The position numbers and the translations under genes are program-made. A DNA stretch of 64,000 nt from Bacillota bacterium (lineage in GTDB: Bacteria > Bacillota > Clostridia > Christensenellales > CAG-138). Positions 43,735 to 52,125 of the stretch are shown here, piece after piece; positions within the stretch are counted from its first letter, which is position 1, and every line of letters starts with the position of its first letter. The notes under the pieces are model-generated. The model was not told the DNA's origin, ran no database searches, and saw nothing but the letters and a program-made list of their open reading frames with translations. The stretch spans positions 1 to 64,000 of the forward strand of contig JAEXEN010000034.1 of NCBI GenBank assembly GCA_023400985.1. Direction: 5' to 3'.

Positions 43735-44194
43735 CGCCAAATGGCGGCGATAGGTTAGAACCGAAAAAGTCTCATTTGTCTTTTGGAACCGGTGAGCAGG
43801 TTCAAAGGTCGTTTCGCGTCGCCGCGGGAGCGGCTTCCTAAAACTCCCTTGCGACGGCTTGCAGGACTCGTTGTGGGCTTCCGGCTGGATTCATCCCGCA
43901 CAGCGGGCGCTCAGCTCCGCCTCCGTCATTACCATATTGGCAATGCGTAGAAGCAGGTAGTTTGTGTATGTGCATCAAGTCCAAAAGCAAACGGCCCGTC
44001 TCAAAACGGGCCGTTTGCTTTTGATTACCATTGATAAAATAGGTATTTTAGTTTTGGACATAGGGGGTTCTGATTACGTGCGCATTTTTGTTTTTCTCGC
44101 ACTTTTTCGCCTTCTCCTGTTCGGTATCCAATGCTGCTAAAAAACGGAGCCGGAATTCGGACACGATCGTTCAGATTGCTGCCCTCGTTCGAAA
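43735..44194. repeat. Direct repeat block L next to the SH3b gene, with hairpin
   Basis: A gene-free 460-bp region. From about 43878 to the SH3b stop codon it resembles block R (45595-45960): CATCCCGCACAGCGGGCG, TAGTTTG, a large hairpin, ACCATTGATAAAA and GATCGTTCAGATT recur in the same order. The hairpin at 43982-44023 has 18-bp arms beginning CAAAAGCAAACGGCCCG with a 6-nt loop. It can terminate mgtA (rightward) or the SH3b gene (leftward). Confidence 0.75.
43982..44023. terminator. 18-bp stem terminator downstream of mgtA and the SH3b gene
   Basis: Perfect arms CAAAAGCAAACGGCCCGT and its reverse complement around CTCAAA; the right arm ends CTTTTG and the left begins CAAAAG, so it is bidirectional. 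A related hairpin with compensating base changes lies at 45690-45731. Confidence 0.8.
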
Positions 44195-45295
44195 TTATTT
44201 GGATAGATACTTGGAGAATACGTAGCCGATCTGGCCGTTAAAAAGGACTTTTGACCAGTTGCCGGAAGCACTTAGGTATTGAACCTTCTCGCCCTTTTTA
44301 AGGCTGCCCATTACAGGATACCTGGTGCTGTTTGGGCCGGTGCGGACGTTGACGTTGGTGGTGGCAATCCGATATTGCTCGGGAGCGGCGGCACCGCTGT
44401 CGGTCGTTACGCCGGACAGGTACTTGTTAAATACAAACCCGATGCCGCCCTTGTAAAGGACCATGGCCCAGTTGCCGGAATCGCCCAGGTATTGAACCTT
44501 CTCGCCCTGCTTGAGCGCACCGATCACGGGATATTGCGAGCTGCTAGGCCCGGAGCGGACATTAACGTTGGCGGTAGCGTTACGGTAGTATGGGGCGCTC
44601 TGGCTGACGGGGTCGGCCAAATACTGGCTGAAAACGTAACCAACGGTGTTATGATAAGAAATTTTGGACCAATTTCCGCTTTTGCCCAAATACTTTATGA
44701 GCTGGCCCTTTTTTAAAGAGCCGATGGCAGGATATTTGATGCTGTTTGGGCCGGTGCGGATGTTGACGTTGGCGGTAGCGACCCGGTATTGCTCGGGAGA
44801 GGCGCCGCCGCCATCGGTCATTGCGTCAGACAGGTACTTGCCGAACACAAACCCAATATCGCCGCTATAAAGGACCATGGCCCAACTGCCGGAATCACCT
44901 AGATATTGAACCTTCTCGCCTTTTTTGAGCGTGCCGATCACGGGATATTGCAAGCTGCCGGGCCCGGAACGGATGTTTACGCCGGTGGTGGCACTGCGGT
45001 AGTATTTGGTGGGCTGGTTAATGGGGTCGGTCAAATACTCGCTAAAAACGTAGCCGATGGTATCTCCATAGGAAATTTTGGACCAGTTTCCGTCTTTGCC
45101 TAAATACTTTACAATTTGGCCCTTTTTTAAGGAGCCGATGGCAGGATATTGAGCGCTGCTTGGGCCCGTGCGAACGTTGACACTGGCGGTGGCGACCCGG
45201 TATTCTGCCGATTGCGTGGTTGCGGCCAAAGCGGACACGCCCAAAGGTAGCAGCATGGTTAGAACAAGTAAGGTCGCGATCAGTCGTTTGAACAT
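44195..45295 (-). CDS. Secreted protein with five bacterial SH3 repeats
   Basis: A 366-residue protein with a signal peptide (MFKRLIATLLVLTMLLPLGV, cleavage after SALA) and five SH3b (SH3_3) domains at about 31-88, 98-156, 169-227, 237-294 and 308-366. Each has the VNVRTGPSS...YPVIGSLKKGEKVQYLG pattern. Domains 1, 3 and 5 resemble each other (WSKI, GYVF), as do 2 and 4 (WAMVLY, GFVF), so a two-domain unit was duplicated. No catalytic domain is attached. SH3b domains usually bind peptidoglycan. The ATG follows AGGAGGCAAAAAT. Probably a cell-wall-associated or scaffold protein. Confidence 0.88.
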   Translation of the reverse strand: MFKRLIATLLVLTMLLPLGVSALAATTQSAEYRVATASVNVRTGPSSAQYPAIGSLKKGQIVKYLGKDGNWSKISYGDTIGYVFSEYLTDPINQPTKYYRSATTGVNIRSGPGSLQYPVIGTLKKGEKVQYLGDSGSWAMVLYSGDIGFVFGKYLSDAMTDGGGASPEQYRVATANVNIRTGPNSIKYPAIGSLKKGQLIKYLGKSGNWSKISYHNTVGYVFSQYLADPVSQSAPYYRNATANVNVRSGPSSSQYPVIGALKQGEKVQYLGDSGNWAMVLYKGGIGFVFNKYLSGVTTDSGAAAPEQYRIATTNVNVRTGPNSTRYPVMGSLKKGEKVQYLSASGNWSKVLFNGQIGYVFSKYLSK

Positions 45296-46070
45296 ATTTT
45301 TGCCTCCTGTGTGTAATACTGTTATATTTGGAAACGCTGGCGCTTTATGATTTGTTGCAAGGGGGTTCAACCCAATTCAGGAAATTCCTGTATGCGCTTC
45401 CTAAAGCCTTCTTAAAAAAAGTTCTCATGTATCTTATTTCGCCATAGATTATTTCTTAATGCTCCCCACCTCACCGGATTTCCAGCTTGCTATATCCGCA
45501 ACACCCGTAGGCTAGTGACCGAAGGCGCCTTCATTACCAAGGTGGTAATGTTTACAGGCAGGCAGTTCATGGCGGTAAGCAAACACGTCCTAGACTTCCG
45601 CTTCGCTATATCCCGCACTGCGGGCGTTCAGTTCCGCCCCTGTCATTAATGCATCGAGACAAGTAGTTTGAATATGTGCGACAAGGCTCCAAAGCAAATA
45701 CCCGCCCCTGTTGGGACGGGTATTTGCTTTGTTTACCATTGATAAAAAGATATTTTGATCTTGGGCGATGGGGCTCTGCCTACGTCCTGATTTTTGTTAC
45801 TGCTTACGCTCTTTGTGTTTTTTTGGTCTTATGTCCAATTCGGTTTTTCCGAAAGGGTGTGTAAAAAGGCCGGTTGTTCTCAGCAATTTTGCCGAAAGAG
45901 AAAATCGGAAGCTGTATATGATCGTTCAGATTTCGCCCTCATTCAAAATTACCGCAGTTGCCACTTTCTAAAATGGTGCCCTTGTTCGCTTGAAATGGTG
46001 CCTTTGCCGATGATCCGGGTTTGATTGGCGAACATCTTGCAGTTGGCTGAGCGCGGGCGCCGACAGGTTT
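45296..46070. repeat. Gene-free region with direct repeat block R and hairpin
   Basis: A 775-bp stretch. Block R (about 45595-45960) is a diverged direct copy of 43878-44194. Its hairpin at 45690-45731 (CAAAGCAAATACCCG, complementary on the other side) differs in sequence from that in block L but remains paired. The rest, including 45300-45590 and 45960-46070, shows no protein-like frame; the SH3b promoter should lie near 45300-45420. Confidence 0.7.
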
Positions 46071-47351
46071 TTAAGCTTTCTGCGTAAGCTTTTCGAGCGC
46101 CGCAAGTTTGAGGCAGATGCAAAGTCCCTCCACGGCGGCCTTAAGCTCCTCCAATGAAGGCAGCGTGGGCGCGACGCGAATGTTGCTGTCGTGCGGATCC
46201 TTGCCGTACGGGAAGGCCGCGCCGGCAGGCGTCATCACAATCCCCGCCTCCTCGCAGAGCTTAAGCGCGCGCTTCGCCGTGCCTTCCATGGTGTATAGAC
46301 AAATGAAATATCCGCCTTTCGGACGGTTCCACGAACCGAAGCCGAGAGGTTTGATTTCCCGTTCGAAGGCGTCGAGCACGGTATCGAATTTCGGTTTCAG
46401 GACTTTGGCGTGTTTTTTCATAAGCTCGAGCACACCCGCTTTGTTTTTGAGGTACCTTACATGGCGGAGCTGGTTCATCTTATCGTAGCTGATGCTCTGT
46501 ACGTCGATGAGGTTGACCATATAATCCATATTGGCCTTGCTCATAGCCATCGCCGCGATACCGGCGCCGGGCAGGGTGATCTTCGACGTGGAGGCAAACT
46601 CCACCACCATATCCAGATTTCCGCTTTTCGCGCAGAGAGAGAGGATGTCTTCGAAGGGAACGAAACCGCCCTCAAATTCGTGCACGCAGTAAGCATTATC
46701 CCACATAATGATAAAGTCCTTTGCCGCGGGCTTCATGGCTGCCATGCGGCGCACGATCGCATCGGAAAAAGCAATACCTGCGGGATTGGCGTATTTGGGC
46801 ACGCACCAAATACCCTTTACGCTTTCATCCTCGATGAGCTCCTCCACCGCGTTCATATCCGGCCCATCCTCGTTGAGGGGCACGTAAATCATCTCCATGC
46901 CGAAGGTGGCGCATATGCGAAAATGCCTGTCGTAACCCGGCGAAGGGCATAGGAATTTCACTTTTTCGAGCTTGCACCAAGGCTTCTCGCTGTGCAGAAG
47001 GCCGTGCGTATAAGCTTTGGAAATGATATCGTACATGAGCGTGAGGCTCGAGCTGCCGGCCGCGAACACCTGATCGTATTTCACGCCCAAAAGCTCGGCC
47101 CAGAATGTGCGCGCGCACGGAAGGCCCATCGGCGTGCCGTAGTTGCGCGCGTCGATATTGCCGTCCATGCAGTCTTCGGGCGTTTGCAGGTTCGTAAGCA
47201 TGTCCATTACCAAATCGAGCTGCGCCGCGCCGGGCTTGCCGCGCGCCATGTTGAGATTCATCCCTTTTGCCTTGAATTTTTCGTATGCCGCCTTTTCCTT
47301 TTCATATTCCCTGTCGAGCTCAGGCATGGACATTTCGCTGTATGCTTTCAT
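46071..47351 (-). CDS. PLP-dependent aminotransferase, aspartate aminotransferase-like (MocR-type fold I)
   Basis: A 426-residue class I aminotransferase of the Aminotran_MocR (PF12897) group that includes corynebacterial AspT, an aspartate aminotransferase. MNLNMARGKPGAAQLDLVMD near residue 30 is the N-terminal signature; the aldimine Lys is in FASTSKITLPGAG near 240; IMWDNAYCVHEF carries the pyridine-N Asp. A C-terminal Arg in SNIRVAPTLPS would bind the substrate alpha-carboxylate. The start at 47351 follows AGAGGTAGAAATC. Last gene of the leftward operon, 129 bp after the amidohydrolase; likely turns aspartate into oxaloacetate. Confidence 0.88.
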   Translation of the reverse strand: MKAYSEMSMPELDREYEKEKAAYEKFKAKGMNLNMARGKPGAAQLDLVMDMLTNLQTPEDCMDGNIDARNYGTPMGLPCARTFWAELLGVKYDQVFAAGSSSLTLMYDIISKAYTHGLLHSEKPWCKLEKVKFLCPSPGYDRHFRICATFGMEMIYVPLNEDGPDMNAVEELIEDESVKGIWCVPKYANPAGIAFSDAIVRRMAAMKPAAKDFIIMWDNAYCVHEFEGGFVPFEDILSLCAKSGNLDMVVEFASTSKITLPGAGIAAMAMSKANMDYMVNLIDVQSISYDKMNQLRHVRYLKNKAGVLELMKKHAKVLKPKFDTVLDAFEREIKPLGFGSWNRPKGGYFICLYTMEGTAKRALKLCEEAGIVMTPAGAAFPYGKDPHDSNIRVAPTLPSLEELKAAVEGLCICLKLAALEKLTQKA

Positions 47352-47480
47352 GATTTCTACCTCTTTTTTTCTTTGCGTTCTATTTTTTGGTATCAAACGA
47401 AAGCCTTGCGGCACAAGGCTTTTCAAACAGATGTTTTTTAAGAAGCGGAGCGCGCCTATGCGACGTGCGGGAAGGTAAAT

Positions 47481-48878
47481 TTATTTTTCGGGCCGGATGA
47501 ACCTGCCGTACGGCTCGCTTACGATGGCACCGTTTTCCGCCATGGTATGCCCGCGCAGAATGGTTTTAACCGGTTTGCCCTTGAACGTACGCTTGTCGTA
47601 AGGCGAAAGCTTGGTGCGCGACTGCATTTGTTCCTGATGGAATACATATTCCTGCTCCATATCCACCACAACGATATCCGCGTCCGTGCCCGGCAGCAGG
47701 GATCCTTTTGTGGGATAGGTGCCGAACATGCGCGCAGGCTGTTCGCTTAAGACCTCTACGAGCTTGTTAATTGACATTTTGCCCTTGCTTACCGCATCGA
47801 TCAAAACAAGGCTCATGGTTTCGATGGTCGCCGCGCCTGCGGGCGCTTCCCAGAGGCCGCGCTTTTTTTCCGCCTCGGTATGCGGCGCGTGGTCGGAGCA
47901 GACAAAGGAAAGCGTGCCGTCCAAGAGACCGTTCCACAGCTTGTCCTGGTCGTACTTGGTGCGCACGGGAGGATACCCTTTGATCATGGCGCCAAGCTGA
48001 GCTGCGTCTTCATCGGTAAGCGCAAGGTATTGCGGGCAGGTTTCGCCCGTCACATGGATGCCTTTTGCCTGCGCTTCGCGGATCAAATCCACACCGTCGC
48101 CCGCGGCAAGATGCAGGATATGCAGATGCGTACCAAGTTCCTTTGCCAGCGAAATCGCCGTTTCGATGATGGTGGTCTCCGAAAACGGGGGGCGTGTGCG
48201 CAGCAAGGCCGCATAACTCGTGTCGCCGCTTTCCATCACTTCCTTGGTCAAAACCTTGATGATGTCGAAATTCTCCGCATGAATGCCGACCATTTTGCCG
48301 GTTTTCGCCACTTCGCGGAAGATTTTATAGATCTGGCCTACGTCTGGCGGGGCAATCACATCCGTCATGCCTTCGCGGTAGTTGTAGATGAGCTGGTATT
48401 CCTTGGCGTCGATGGCATAGCCCCAGAAAAACTTGAAGCCCACAACGCCGGCGTCGGCCATGGCCTGCAGCTCGTGGTTGTTGAGGTCGCCAAGGCAAAG
48501 ACCCCACATGCCGAAGTCCACATGCGCTTTGGGCGTGATGCACGCGATCAGGTCGTTCATGCGGTCCACGTTGTAGATGGCAGGGTTGCAGTTGGGCATT
48601 TCATAAATGGTGGTGATGCCGCTCACGGCGCCTGCACGCGAGGAATGGAAGAAATCCTCTTTCTCGTGCGCACCCTTGAACCCGTCGCGGGAGTGCACGT
48701 GCGTGTCGATGAAGCCGGGCAAAACATATTTGCCTCGGGCATCGGTCGTTTCGCGCGCCTCACCCAGGTTCTCCTTCGTGACCGCGGCGATTTTTCCGTC
48801 TTTTATGTAGATGTCTGCCTCAAATACGTCATCTGCACTTACGAGCGTCCCGTTCTTCACAACATGGTCCCACAGCAT
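47481..48878 (-). CDS. Dihydroorotase/hydantoinase-family amidohydrolase
   Basis: A 465-residue cyclic amidohydrolase. The metal motif is DTHVHSRDG; EMPNCNP resembles the dihydroorotase MPNT motif; the carboxylated Lys is in GVVGFKFFWG; other metal His are in VGIHAEN and LHILHLA; the catalytic Asp is in VCSDHAPHTEAEK. The Arg in HSRD, Asn in MPNC and DHAPH favour dihydroorotase over D-hydantoinase or allantoinase. Start at 48878 follows AAGGAGGCTACTGGAAT. The gene follows pyrB paralogue 2, so hydrolysis of dihydroorotate to N-carbamoylaspartate is the leading guess; related ureides are possible. Confidence 0.85.
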   Translation of the reverse strand: MLWDHVVKNGTLVSADDVFEADIYIKDGKIAAVTKENLGEARETTDARGKYVLPGFIDTHVHSRDGFKGAHEKEDFFHSSRAGAVSGITTIYEMPNCNPAIYNVDRMNDLIACITPKAHVDFGMWGLCLGDLNNHELQAMADAGVVGFKFFWGYAIDAKEYQLIYNYREGMTDVIAPPDVGQIYKIFREVAKTGKMVGIHAENFDIIKVLTKEVMESGDTSYAALLRTRPPFSETTIIETAISLAKELGTHLHILHLAAGDGVDLIREAQAKGIHVTGETCPQYLALTDEDAAQLGAMIKGYPPVRTKYDQDKLWNGLLDGTLSFVCSDHAPHTEAEKKRGLWEAPAGAATIETMSLVLIDAVSKGKMSINKLVEVLSEQPARMFGTYPTKGSLLPGTDADIVVVDMEQEYVFHQEQMQSRTKLSPYDKRTFKGKPVKTILRGHTMAENGAIVSEPYGRFIRPEK

Positions 48879-49014
48879 ATTCCAGTAGCCTCCTTGAATG
48901 GTATTTTTCGCGGCCGTGTTTGTGTATGGCCTATAATATATGCCGGGCAGCAAAATCTGCTTTGCCTCGGGGGAGAGGAGCCTGCAAACCTCGTTGCCCG
49001 GCAAATGCCTATTC

Positions 49015-49941
49015 TTATGCCCTGCCGGTTACGAGGCCGAGAAGCGCCATGCGTAGGTACATACCGTTATGCGCCTGACGGAAATAGGCTGCGCCTTCAT
49101 AGCCGTCCACATCTGTGGAGATTTCATCCACGCGAGGCAGCGGATGCAGAATGGTGATGCCCGGCTTGGCCGCCTTTATTAGTTCGCGATCTACAATGTA
49201 GCTGCCCTTGCACTTTTCATAGTCCGCAAGGTCTGTAAAACGCTCGCGCTGCACGCGCGTAACATACACGAAGTCCGACTGCGAAAGCGCCTCGCGAACA
49301 TCGCTGGTTTCCGTGATGTTCGCCCCGCGGGAACGCAGTTCGTTTGTGATCTCCTCGGGCATTTTCAACGCTTCGGGGGATGCGAATATCATCCGGTTGC
49401 CGAACTGCTGCATGAGGTAGCCGAGGCTATGCACCGTTCGCCCATATTTGAGATCGCCCAGAAAGGTGATCGTCTGGCCGCCGAGGTGGCCTTTTTCCTT
49501 ACGCATCGTATAAATATCCAAAAGTGCCTGCGTGGGATGCTGGCCGGCGCCGTCGCCGCCGTTGATGACCGGATGCACTGCAATTTCGGCTGCCGTCTGC
49601 GCGGAACCTTTCTGCGGATGGCGCATGACGATGGCGTCCACATAACCGTCTACGGTGCTTATGGTATCCTGCATGGTTTCGCCCTTGGCGGAAGAGGATG
49701 CGCTTGCATCGGCCATGCTTATAACCTTTGCGCCCGTGCGGTTGATGGCCGCTTCAAAGGAGAGGCGCGTACGGGTGGACGGCTCAAAGAAGAGCGTCGC
49801 AATCACTAGGCCATCGAGATCATGGATGACCTCGCCTGCCTTGACGCGCTTTTCATACTGCGCGGCGGTATTCATGATGCAGTCGAGCTGCTGGTTGGTA
49901 AATTGATAGCCGTTCAGGATATCGAGACCCTTGAAATCCAT
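49015..49941 (-). CDS. pyrB: Aspartate carbamoyltransferase catalytic chain, paralogue 2
   Basis: A 308-residue ATCase with all catalytic elements: FFEPSTRTRLSF, ASSSAKGETM, IVMRHPQKG, GAGQHPTQALLD, DLKYGRTVHS and ILHPLPRVDEI. By hand alignment it differs from paralogue 1 at about 50 of 306 positions, none at an active-site motif. Unlike paralogue 1 it sits with a dihydroorotase-like gene and an aminotransferase under an IclR-type regulator. I infer it may work phosphorolytically on N-carbamoylaspartate, releasing carbamoyl phosphate. RBS AAGGAGAGTTTTCCCT. Confidence 0.95.
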   Translation of the reverse strand: MDFKGLDILNGYQFTNQQLDCIMNTAAQYEKRVKAGEVIHDLDGLVIATLFFEPSTRTRLSFEAAINRTGAKVISMADASASSSAKGETMQDTISTVDGYVDAIVMRHPQKGSAQTAAEIAVHPVINGGDGAGQHPTQALLDIYTMRKEKGHLGGQTITFLGDLKYGRTVHSLGYLMQQFGNRMIFASPEALKMPEEITNELRSRGANITETSDVREALSQSDFVYVTRVQRERFTDLADYEKCKGSYIVDRELIKAAKPGITILHPLPRVDEISTDVDGYEGAAYFRQAHNGMYLRMALLGLVTGRA

Positions 49942-50005
49942 AGGGAAAACTCTCCTTTATATATTATTAAGAAAATTTACACCCGAGACAGGCATAGCGT
50001 AAAAG

Positions 50006-50779
50006 CTAACTCCGGGCGAGCTCAGCCGAAGCCTCGTTTGAAACCTCGCACACAAGCGCGATGAGCCTTGGCAAGGTTTCTTGATGGATGCGGCTTGACG
50101 GGCCGGTGATGGATATGGAAGCAAGGATGTTGTTGTTCCAATCCCTAAGAGGTGCGGCAATACAGCGCCCTCCGATTTCGCCTTCCTCATCGTCGAGCGC
50201 ATATCCGTTTTCGCGCACACGCCCTATTTCACGCATGAACGCTTCCTCGCTGGTGATGGTCTTCTCGGTGCGCTTCACAAGCGGGTTGCGCTTGATTAAC
50301 TGACGGATTGCCTCATCCGGCATGTCGCTGACGAGGATTTTCCCGGCGGCGGAGAGGTGAATCTGAAGCTGAGCGCCAACGCCGAGCCCGCTGCGGATAA
50401 GGTTGGTACAGGAGACCTGATCTACATATACCGCAGAATCGCGCTGAAGCTGCACGAGAGACGCGCTCTCCCCGGATTCGCGCGACAGACGTTCCAGATA
50501 CGGATGGATGATCTTGGGCAGATCAAACATGCGGGAGGCCGCCGTGCCTAAGTGGATGAGCGCCCAGCCAAGCCGGTAATTTCTGGTAACGGCGTCCTGC
50601 TGGATAAAACCGTGCCTCTTCATGGTGGTGAGCAGGCGGCTGAGTGTCGTCTTGGGCATTTTAAGCCCTGCTGAAAGATCTTTTAAACTGATGACGTCAT
50701 CGAGCTGTGCGAGGTATTCCAGCACCTGCATTGCCTTTTCAAGCGATGCGACTTCTGATTTATCCGGCTTGTCGTTCAA
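50006..50779 (-). CDS. IclR family transcriptional regulator
   Basis: A 257-residue regulator starting at TTG with AAGGAG 9 nt upstream. The N-terminal winged helix has LEKAMQVLEYLAQ and LSAGLKMPKTTLSRLLTTMKRHG; the C-terminal GAF-like effector domain includes QIHLSAAGKILVSDMPDE and VRENGYALDDEEGEIGGRC, a conserved IclR stretch. It is embedded in the operon between the racemase and pyrB paralogue 2, so it probably autoregulates the operon. A GTTCCG...CGGAAC palindrome near the operon promoter is a candidate binding site. Confidence 0.93.
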   Translation of the reverse strand: MNDKPDKSEVASLEKAMQVLEYLAQLDDVISLKDLSAGLKMPKTTLSRLLTTMKRHGFIQQDAVTRNYRLGWALIHLGTAASRMFDLPKIIHPYLERLSRESGESASLVQLQRDSAVYVDQVSCTNLIRSGLGVGAQLQIHLSAAGKILVSDMPDEAIRQLIKRNPLVKRTEKTITSEEAFMREIGRVRENGYALDDEEGEIGGRCIAAPLRDWNNNILASISITGPSSRIHQETLPRLIALVCEVSNEASAELARS

Positions 50780-50793
50780 TTTCTACCGCTCCT

Positions 50794-51534
50794 TCAGCCG
50801 CAATGGCTGCATGTTTGATTTTGCTCCGCCGCGCGGCGAATGCAGGGCGGGGTGGCGTAGAAGCCGCATTTTGCATGCCGCACCTTTGCCGCCACAAGCG
50901 CCTCGGTCACCTTGAGCGCCACGGAGGAGGGGTCGATCACCATTACGCCAAGCTCTTCCGTGATCCCCTCGGCATAGCCGGCCATACCTGCGCAGCCGAG
51001 CACGATCGCCTCGGCTCCGTCTTCTTCCACGGCCTGCTTGGCAATGCGGCGGATCTTGTCGCGAGCGCGGTCGGGCTCGCTGTCCGTTTCGGCAACGCTC
51101 ATGCCCAGCGGGCGCACAGAAGCCATGCTGTTTTCAAGCTTGAAGCGGCGTCCTTCCTTTTCCTTGGCAGGCACGCGCTCGCGGTTCATAGTGAGCACTG
51201 TGAACTTTGCGCCCATCATGGCGGCAACATGCAGGCTGATCTCCTCGATCCCCGTTACGAGAATGTCGGAAATTTCCCTGCACGCCTCCAAGCCGGGGTC
51301 GCTGAAACAGGCGAGGATGATGGCGTCGTAGCCCTCTAAGTTTGCCCTTGCCACAAGCTTGAGCACACCTGGGATGCACAGCGCTTCGTCATAGGCGCTT
51401 TCGATCGCCATCGGGCCGCCCGGCGGACAAATGACAGTCAACTCCGTATCACTGCTCTTGATCTGGCCGAGCACCTTCTCGAGGTGCTCGGTCATGGACA
51501 TGGAAGAGTTGGGATTGATGACCATTATTTTCAT
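50794..51534 (-). CDS. Asp/Glu/hydantoin racemase family protein 1
   Basis: A 246-residue member of the two-cysteine racemase superfamily, closest in motif to hydantoin racemases: the N-terminal VINPNSSMSMTEHL, first catalytic Cys in ILACFSDPGL (about residue 76) and second in IVLGCAGMAGY (about 184). Such enzymes epimerise 5-substituted hydantoins or aspartate/glutamate without PLP. The C-terminal tail has extra cysteines (QTCSHCG). RBS GGGAG. It ends 14 bp before the IclR gene. A second, diverged paralogue is at 58029. Confidence 0.9.
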   Translation of the reverse strand: MKIMVINPNSSMSMTEHLEKVLGQIKSSDTELTVICPPGGPMAIESAYDEALCIPGVLKLVARANLEGYDAIILACFSDPGLEACREISDILVTGIEEISLHVAAMMGAKFTVLTMNRERVPAKEKEGRRFKLENSMASVRPLGMSVAETDSEPDRARDKIRRIAKQAVEEDGAEAIVLGCAGMAGYAEGITEELGVMVIDPSSVALKVTEALVAAKVRHAKCGFYATPPCIRRAAEQNQTCSHCG

Positions 51535-51540
51535 ATTATA

Positions 51541-52125
51541 TTATATCTCCCTTCCTGCATGAAAGGCCTTAATATTCAGTTCCTGCAATTTTGAAGGAAC
51601 ATGGTTACGGATAGCCGTTTCCCACACGTCGGGGCCGATTTCCGGGAACTGTTTGGACAAGGTGCCCAGAAGTACGATGTTCATTACCTTCACGTTGCCG
51701 ATTTCCTGTGCCTTTTCGGTGGCGTCGTAATGGATGACCTCGGTGGACGCCTTTTTCAGCATCGCGTTTATCGCGGCGCTATCGGGATACTCCTCTTTGC
51801 CGGTGCTCACGAGCATGGGCTGCAGGGGGTACTCGTTGTAGATGACGGTACTTTCCTTTTTAATATACTCCAACGAGCGAAGTGCCTCGAGCGGCTCGGA
51901 CGCCATGAGATAATCCACCGTACCGGTCATGTTCATGGGCGAACCTACCCTTTCTCCCCAGCGGACATGGCTCGAAACGCTGCCGCCGCGGATGGCAAGA
52001 CCCATGATATCGGATTTTTTTGCATCAAGCCCAAAAAGCATGCCGACCTCGGACAGAATATCGCTCACGAGAATGGTACCCTGGCCGCCTACGCCGACGA
52101 TTAAGAAATTCACGCTGTTCTTCAT
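51541..52125 (-). CDS. iorB: Indolepyruvate ferredoxin oxidoreductase, beta subunit
   Basis: A 194-residue gamma-type POR domain protein (PF01558). N-terminal FLIVGVGGQGTILVSDILSE is the family signature. IorB pairs with IorA to oxidise aryl- or branched 2-oxo acids to acyl-CoA, passing electrons to ferredoxin. The start at 52125 follows GGAAGGAGG and overlaps iorA by 4 bp (ATGA). It ends 6 bp before the racemase gene. Confidence 0.94.
   Translation of the reverse strand: MKNSVNFLIVGVGGQGTILVSDILSEVGMLFGLDAKKSDIMGLAIRGGSVSSHVRWGERVGSPMNMTGTVDYLMASEPLEALRSLEYIKKESTVIYNEYPLQPMLVSTGKEEYPDSAAINAMLKKASTEVIHYDATEKAQEIGNVKVMNIVLLGTLSKQFPEIGPDVWETAIRNHVPSKLQELNIKAFHAGREI

Noticed and set aside
44195..45295. 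SH3 domain repeats mistaken for a CRISPR or tandem non-coding repeat
   Set aside because: The repeats are about 200 bp, in frame and encode SH3b domains behind a signal peptide.
48878..49004. Longer amidohydrolase with an N-terminal extension to 49004
   Set aside because: The extension overlaps the intergenic region after pyrB paralogue 2, is not family-like, and the ATG at 48878 has a good ribosome site.
47880..49157. 425-codon open frame antisense to the amidohydrolase and pyrB genes
   Set aside because: Shadow of two well-supported genes on the minus strand; composition is not protein-like and it crosses the intergenic gap.
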